A stretch of DNA of 64,000 bases from CALAGB01 sp963713965 (GTDB lineage: Bacteria > Chloroflexota > Chloroflexia > Thermomicrobiales > Thermomicrobiaceae): positions 1,178,001-1,242,000 of the forward strand of contig OY970217.1 in NCBI GenBank assembly GCA_963713965.1, written 5' to 3'. Under the pieces are notes generated by a model. The model was not told the DNA's origin. It was given only the letters and a program-made list of their open reading frames with translations, and searched no databases. Below, piece after piece: positions 60,818-64,000 of this stretch. The stretch's first letter is position 1. Each line of letters opens with the position of its first letter. The translations under genes were made by a program, and so were the position numbers.

Positions 60818-61954
60818 CTAGCTCGCGCCGCGCTCCACCTCAGCGGCAATCCCACCACCCACCACGCGCGGCCCATCATAGAGGACGACCGCCTGGCCGA
60901 CCGCCAGCGGCGGACCCGGCTCCAGGAAACGTACAACCTCGCCATCGCATTCCACCGGATATCGAGGTCCCTGATAGCGCAGTCGCGCGTCGCAGCGCGC
61001 CGGAAGCTGGCCATGCCAAATTGGATCGCGAAGACGGGCGCCTATAGTCACAAGGCGATCGCGCGTTGCCACCGTAACCGCGCCTGAGCTTGCGTCAATG
61101 CGCGAGACGAAGCGCCGCTCGGGCGTCGTCTTGCTCCACTGTAGTCCGCTCCGCTGGCCGACCGTCAGATAGGCGATCCCACGATGAGAACCAACGACGG
61201 CCCCGCCTTCATCGATCAGTGGACCCGCCCTGCCGGTCTCCGGTCGCGCGGCGGCGACCAAATTGCCGATACCGCCAGCCGTCTTGGCAAAGCAGAGATC
61301 GACAGAGGACGGCTTGTCGAAGACCGGTACGCCGGCGGCACGCGCACGTGCGCGCACAGTCTCCTTATCGAGCTCTCCAAGTGGAAACTCGAGGCGGTCA
61401 AGATCGTCATGCGTGAGACGGTAGAGTGCGTACGACTGATCCCGCTTCAGGTTATGCCCCTCAGTCAGAAACCAGCGGTCCCCCACTCGCACCTTGCGCG
61501 CGTAGTGGCCGGTGGCGACCGCCGGGATACCCAGGCTGTCCGCCAGCCGCAGCAGCGACGGAATGCGCACTTTGTGGTTGCAGTTGAGGCACGGATTCGG
61601 AGTCTCGGCAGCCGCGTACGACGCAATGGTCGCGTCCGCTACTTCAGCAGCGAAAAGCGAGCGCAGATCTCGAATGTAGAAGGGGACGTCGAGGCTGGCC
61701 GCTACCTGGCGAGCATCCGAAGCTGCCTCATCGCCGCAGCAGACCCCCTCCACCAGCGACTCTGGGTCGGAATCGAACAGCCGCAGATGCACGCCGATCG
61801 GGTCCCATCCCTGCAGACGCAGCGTGAGCGCGGCCACGGCGCTGTCGACGCCACCGGAGAGCGCGACGATGATGCGCTGCGGCTTGTCGCGATTGTTCTG
61901 GTCAACGTGCTGGCTCATCGGCTCAAGGCAACTTTCAGGGAACTTAAGGCTCAT
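60818..61954 (-). CDS. mnmA: tRNA-specific 2-thiouridylase MnmA
   Basis: 378 residues; thiolates U34 of Lys, Glu and Gln tRNAs. The PP-loop motif IVALSGGVDSAVAA is at ~28-41, the first catalytic Cys is in NPCLNCNHKVR, and the second in SVDLCFAK. The C-terminal barrel (GRAGPLIDEGGAVVGSH onward) is intact. A start at the ATG 12 codons downstream (61918) is equally possible; neither has a strong ribosome site. It is probably single. Confidence 0.94.
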   Translation of the reverse strand: MSLKFPESCLEPMSQHVDQNNRDKPQRIIVALSGGVDSAVAALTLRLQGWDPIGVHLRLFDSDPESLVEGVCCGDEAASDARQVAASLDVPFYIRDLRSLFAAEVADATIASYAAAETPNPCLNCNHKVRIPSLLRLADSLGIPAVATGHYARKVRVGDRWFLTEGHNLKRDQSYALYRLTHDDLDRLEFPLGELDKETVRARARAAGVPVFDKPSSVDLCFAKTAGGIGNLVAAARPETGRAGPLIDEGGAVVGSHRGIAYLTVGQRSGLQWSKTTPERRFVSRIDASSGAVTVATRDRLVTIGARLRDPIWHGQLPARCDARLRYQGPRYPVECDGEVVRFLEPGPPLAVGQAVVLYDGPRVVGGGIAAEVERGAS

Positions 61955-62013
61955 ACGATCGGATCGACAACTGGTGCCATCGGCTATACCGCGGCAATAA
62001 GATGGGAGCGCCT

Positions 62014-62337
62014 ATGTCGATCGATGGCATCCAACAGGCCATGGAACTGAACCGCTCGAATTTCGTGATGCGTAGCGCCGAGCTACGCGCGAGCGAATGG
62101 CATTCGGAAACAGATCGGCGGCGAGAACTAGCCGAGCTCTGGTTCACTGCCATGCGCACCCATTACCAACTGTTGGGCAACTATCTTCGGCTGCGAGATC
62201 GGCCAATCACCGACCTGACCCCCGCTCCCAAGCGTCTCCGTCCGTCGGACCTTCGCGCACCACAGAGACCCGACGAACTGCCGGAATCCCTCTCACGCTA
62301 CGTCACGGCGGAACGCCACGCCGAGCTTCTAATCTAA
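62014..62337 (+). CDS. hypothetical small protein
   Basis: 107 residues from ATG 62014, preceded by GGGAG at 62004-62008; another ATG 12 bp earlier is less well placed. It is mostly helical (SIDGIQQAMELNRSNFVMRS, then LAELWFTAMRTHYQLLGNYL), then a Pro/Arg-rich segment. No family recognised. It is divergent from mnmA. Confidence 0.6.
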   Translation: MSIDGIQQAMELNRSNFVMRSAELRASEWHSETDRRRELAELWFTAMRTHYQLLGNYLRLRDRPITDLTPAPKRLRPSDLRAPQRPDELPESLSRYVTAERHAELLI

Positions 62338-62434
62338 TCAAACCGCGCAAGGACAGGCCATAAGTGGAGGTATCGCCAAGCAGAGCGGAAGTTCGAGTCG
62401 CATATGCCCCGGACTCAATCGACGAATCGATCTG

Positions 62435-62731
62435 CTACTCAGCTTTGCCGCGGTCGACGTAGTCCCGTTCGCCTGTTTCGGGGTTGTAGCGAACCACGAT
62501 CAAGTGTCCCGAGACCGGATCGACGAATCGCTCACTGGTCTCCTCCCAGGTGCCCTCGGCTCGATTCACGTCAGGTCGATAGCCTCGCCGCTCGAACAGA
62601 AGCGCGAGCACGACGATGACGGCAGTCGCGAGGAGCTCGATAGCCGCCGGAATTGCGGATCCGGTCGCGATCATCAATACGCCGATCGCCGCTCCAACAA
62701 TCCCGACCCCAACCAGACATCCGCGCAGCAC
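62435..62731 (-). CDS. small two-helix membrane protein
   Basis: 98 residues starting at GTG 62731. Two N-terminal membrane helices (CLVGVGIVGAAIGVLMIATG; IPAAIELLATAVIVVLALLF) are followed by a soluble tail with RFVDPVSGHLIVVRYNPETGERDYVDR. The tail resembles short beta-rich repeats, but no family is recognised. It starts 4 bp after the YbjQ gene, so the two are cotranscribed. Confidence 0.7.
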   Translation of the reverse strand: MLRGCLVGVGIVGAAIGVLMIATGSAIPAAIELLATAVIVVLALLFERRGYRPDVNRAEGTWEETSERFVDPVSGHLIVVRYNPETGERDYVDRGKAE

Positions 62732-62735
62732 GGCG

Positions 62736-63059
62736 CTAGCTCACGGGCCGAATGACGACGGCGGTCCCGTAGGCGACGATCTCGCTCATCGTCTGGCCTA
62801 TTTCCGAGGAATCGAACCGCATCATGTTGACGGCGTTGGCGCCCATCGCTTGGGCGTTGTTCACCATGCGATCCAGCGCGTGCAGTCGCGCCTCCTCGAG
62901 CATCTGAGTGTATTCGGTGATCTCGCCGCCCGCGATGGAGCGCAATCCAGCCATGATGTTGCCGCCAAGACCGCGACTACGGACGACCACGCCGAAAACT
63001 GGCCCCTTGACCTCGACGACCTCATACCCGGTAATGTGCTCAGACGTCACCACCATCAT
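62736..63059 (-). CDS. YbjQ family protein (UPF0145)
   Basis: 107 residues from ATG 63059, with AAGGGGA eight bases upstream. VTSEHITGYEVVEVKGPVFG opens the family, and ARLHALDRMVNNAQAMGANAVNMMRFD is its signature. The family has an unknown cellular role; bacterial members have been linked to membrane or metal stress, which is only a suggestion. It leads into the small membrane protein gene. Confidence 0.92.
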   Translation of the reverse strand: MMVVTSEHITGYEVVEVKGPVFGVVVRSRGLGGNIMAGLRSIAGGEITEYTQMLEEARLHALDRMVNNAQAMGANAVNMMRFDSSEIGQTMSEIVAYGTAVVIRPVS

Positions 63060-63297
63060 GGGCAATTCCCCTTCACGAATGCTGTTCCGCTGCTGAACCT
63101 TCATCATCAGGAACTACGATACCGGCCAGCATGCAACGTCGTCTATGATCCGCTAGTCCACATTCCAGAGCCGGGAGGATAGAGCTGGACGCGCAGCACA
63201 ATCCTCGCGCACAGACACGCGAAGGCAATGTCTCGAGATCACGACTTCCGTAGAATCAGGCCCGTTGTCGCGTACACACACGGAAAGGTGGGGCATC

Positions 63298-64000
63298 GTG
63301 GCCGAGTCCGCTACAGAAACTCAATGGAGTGAAGAGAACTCGCGCCAGTTCATGGAATTCTCCAACGTGGTGTTCCCCCATCGGGCGGAGCAGAACGCCG
63401 TGCTGACGTCCTACATCCCGGCGAGTCCAGACGAGGAATTTCTGGTCGTCGATCTCGGATGTGGTTCGGGTCCGTTGAGCCGTTTTATCCTCGATCGCTT
63501 TCCCGGCAGCCGCGTGATCGGTCTCGATGGCTCGCCCGTGATGCTACGGCAGGCCGAGTTGGATCTAGAAGTCTTTCCGGGCCGGTTCGAGGCGCGCCAG
63601 TTCGATCTATTCGCCGACGATTGGCTCGATCGCCTTCCGTCAAATATCCGCTGTGTCGTTTCGTCCCTCGCCATTCATCATGTGGACGGCGCAGGCAAGC
63701 AGCGCCTCTACAGCGCATTGGCCAAGCGCCTCGAGCCGGGGGGAGGGCTCCTCATCATCGACCTCCTCGAGCCGACGACACAGCGCGGCTGGGAGGTCAA
63801 CGCTCGGATGTGGGACGCTTACGTCAAGGAGCAATCGGTGCGGTTAACCGGCACGCTCGATTTCTACGAAACGTTCGTCGATGACGGCTGGAACCACTTC
63901 GCGACGCCTGACGTGGGGTTCGACATGCCGTCGCGCCTTCTCGAACAGCTGCAATGGTTTGAGGAAGCCGGTCTGACCGACGCTGATTGTTTCTGGCACT
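63298..64000 (+). CDS. class I SAM-dependent methyltransferase (3' end beyond window)
   Basis: The frame starts at GTG 63298 and is still open at the window end, so only the first ~234 residues are seen. Motif I is VVDLGCGSGPLSR (residues ~50-62), followed by RVIGLDGSPVML (motif II Asp), FDLFADDW and an IV-like strip SSLAIHHVDG, all class I methyltransferase features. The acceptor is unknown. An AAAGG lies about 10 nt before the GTG, and TAGAAT at 63251-63256 is a possible -10 box. Confidence 0.85.
   Translation, partial: MAESATETQWSEENSRQFMEFSNVVFPHRAEQNAVLTSYIPASPDEEFLVVDLGCGSGPLSRFILDRFPGSRVIGLDGSPVMLRQAELDLEVFPGRFEARQFDLFADDWLDRLPSNIRCVVSSLAIHHVDGAGKQRLYSALAKRLEPGGGLLIIDLLEPTTQRGWEVNARMWDAYVKEQSVRLTGTLDFYETFVDDGWNHFATPDVGFDMPSRLLEQLQWFEEAGLTDADCFWH

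Noticed and set aside
62366..62400. tRNA-like words (GGAGGTATCGCCAAG and TTCGAGTC)
   Set aside because: The acceptor ends do not pair, the spacing is too short for a tRNA and no anticodon arm is visible.
62435..63059. Toxin-antitoxin pair
   Set aside because: The second product is YbjQ and the first is a two-helix membrane protein; neither matches known toxin or antitoxin families.
1..64000. CRISPR array, prophage or gene cluster for a specialised metabolite
   Set aside because: I found no regularly spaced repeats, integrase or phage structural genes, and no polyketide or peptide synthetase genes.

Overview
This 64 kb window is chromosomal and protein-dense. It looks like part of a moderately GC-rich Chloroflexota genome, and Thermomicrobia/Sphaerobacter-like is my best guess. 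That assignment is inference from protein style, from the frequent GTG and TTG starts with clear Shine-Dalgarno sequences, and from the gene set. No rRNA or tRNA gene was seen to confirm it. Most of the window is ordinary metabolism. The only intact-looking mobile element is one IS481-like insertion sequence near 55.6-56.9 kb. Several short palindromic repeats sit between genes.

Layout. 0-8.1 kb: tail of an upstream gene overlapping a small PH-like protein gene, an acyl-CoA synthetase, a DEAD-box helicase, an orphan sensor histidine kinase and a YebC-type regulator. 8.7-19.7 kb: a PIG-V-like membrane mannosyltransferase; a leftward cluster of an orphan beta-class DNA methyltransferase, threonine aldolase, M20 peptidase and two GNAT acetyltransferases; an M50-type membrane protease; a zinc-ribbon coiled-coil protein; and a giant DUF2339 membrane protein with an internal tandem duplication. 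20-28 kb: a leftward pyruvate dehydrogenase operon (E1 alpha, E1 beta, E2), an adenosine-specific kinase family protein, a pyruvate kinase with the residues of potassium-independent enzymes, and gamma-glutamyltransferase. 28-38.4 kb: a family 39 glycosyltransferase, PhzF, the three-gene transhydrogenase operon pntAA-pntAB-pntB, a luciferase-like oxidoreductase, an aldo/keto reductase, an AhpD-like protein and DoxX.

38.8-45.7 kb: a cell-shape cluster (mreB, an HD-domain protein, rodA), a tiny membrane protein, a small HTH protein, and the vitamin B6 cluster pdxR-like/pdxS/pdxT. 45.9-54 kb: a PucR regulator, a cupredoxin, TetR with its probable operator, a macrodomain protein, the haem operon hemE-hemH-hemY in the Bacillus order, a cupin, and an ArsR-type regulator with a large N-terminal domain. 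55-64 kb: a structured intergenic region ending in a strong terminator, the insertion sequence, a cysteine-dioxygenase-like protein, a class III aminotransferase, an EamA transporter, MoaC, MnmA, small proteins and a methyltransferase cut by the window end.

Functional links: pyruvate kinase feeds the pyruvate dehydrogenase encoded on the opposite strand nearby. PdxS/PdxT supply PLP, which the MocR-type regulator probably senses and which several local enzymes use (threonine aldolase, class III aminotransferase). MreB and RodA form the core of the elongation machinery. The least described material is non-coding: a MITE-like repeat with terminal inverted repeats in two copies, related palindromes, a possible structured RNA at 55.0-55.3 kb, and an orphan leftward terminator at 8.13 kb. 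I see no CRISPR array, prophage or obvious defence island apart from the solitary methyltransferase.
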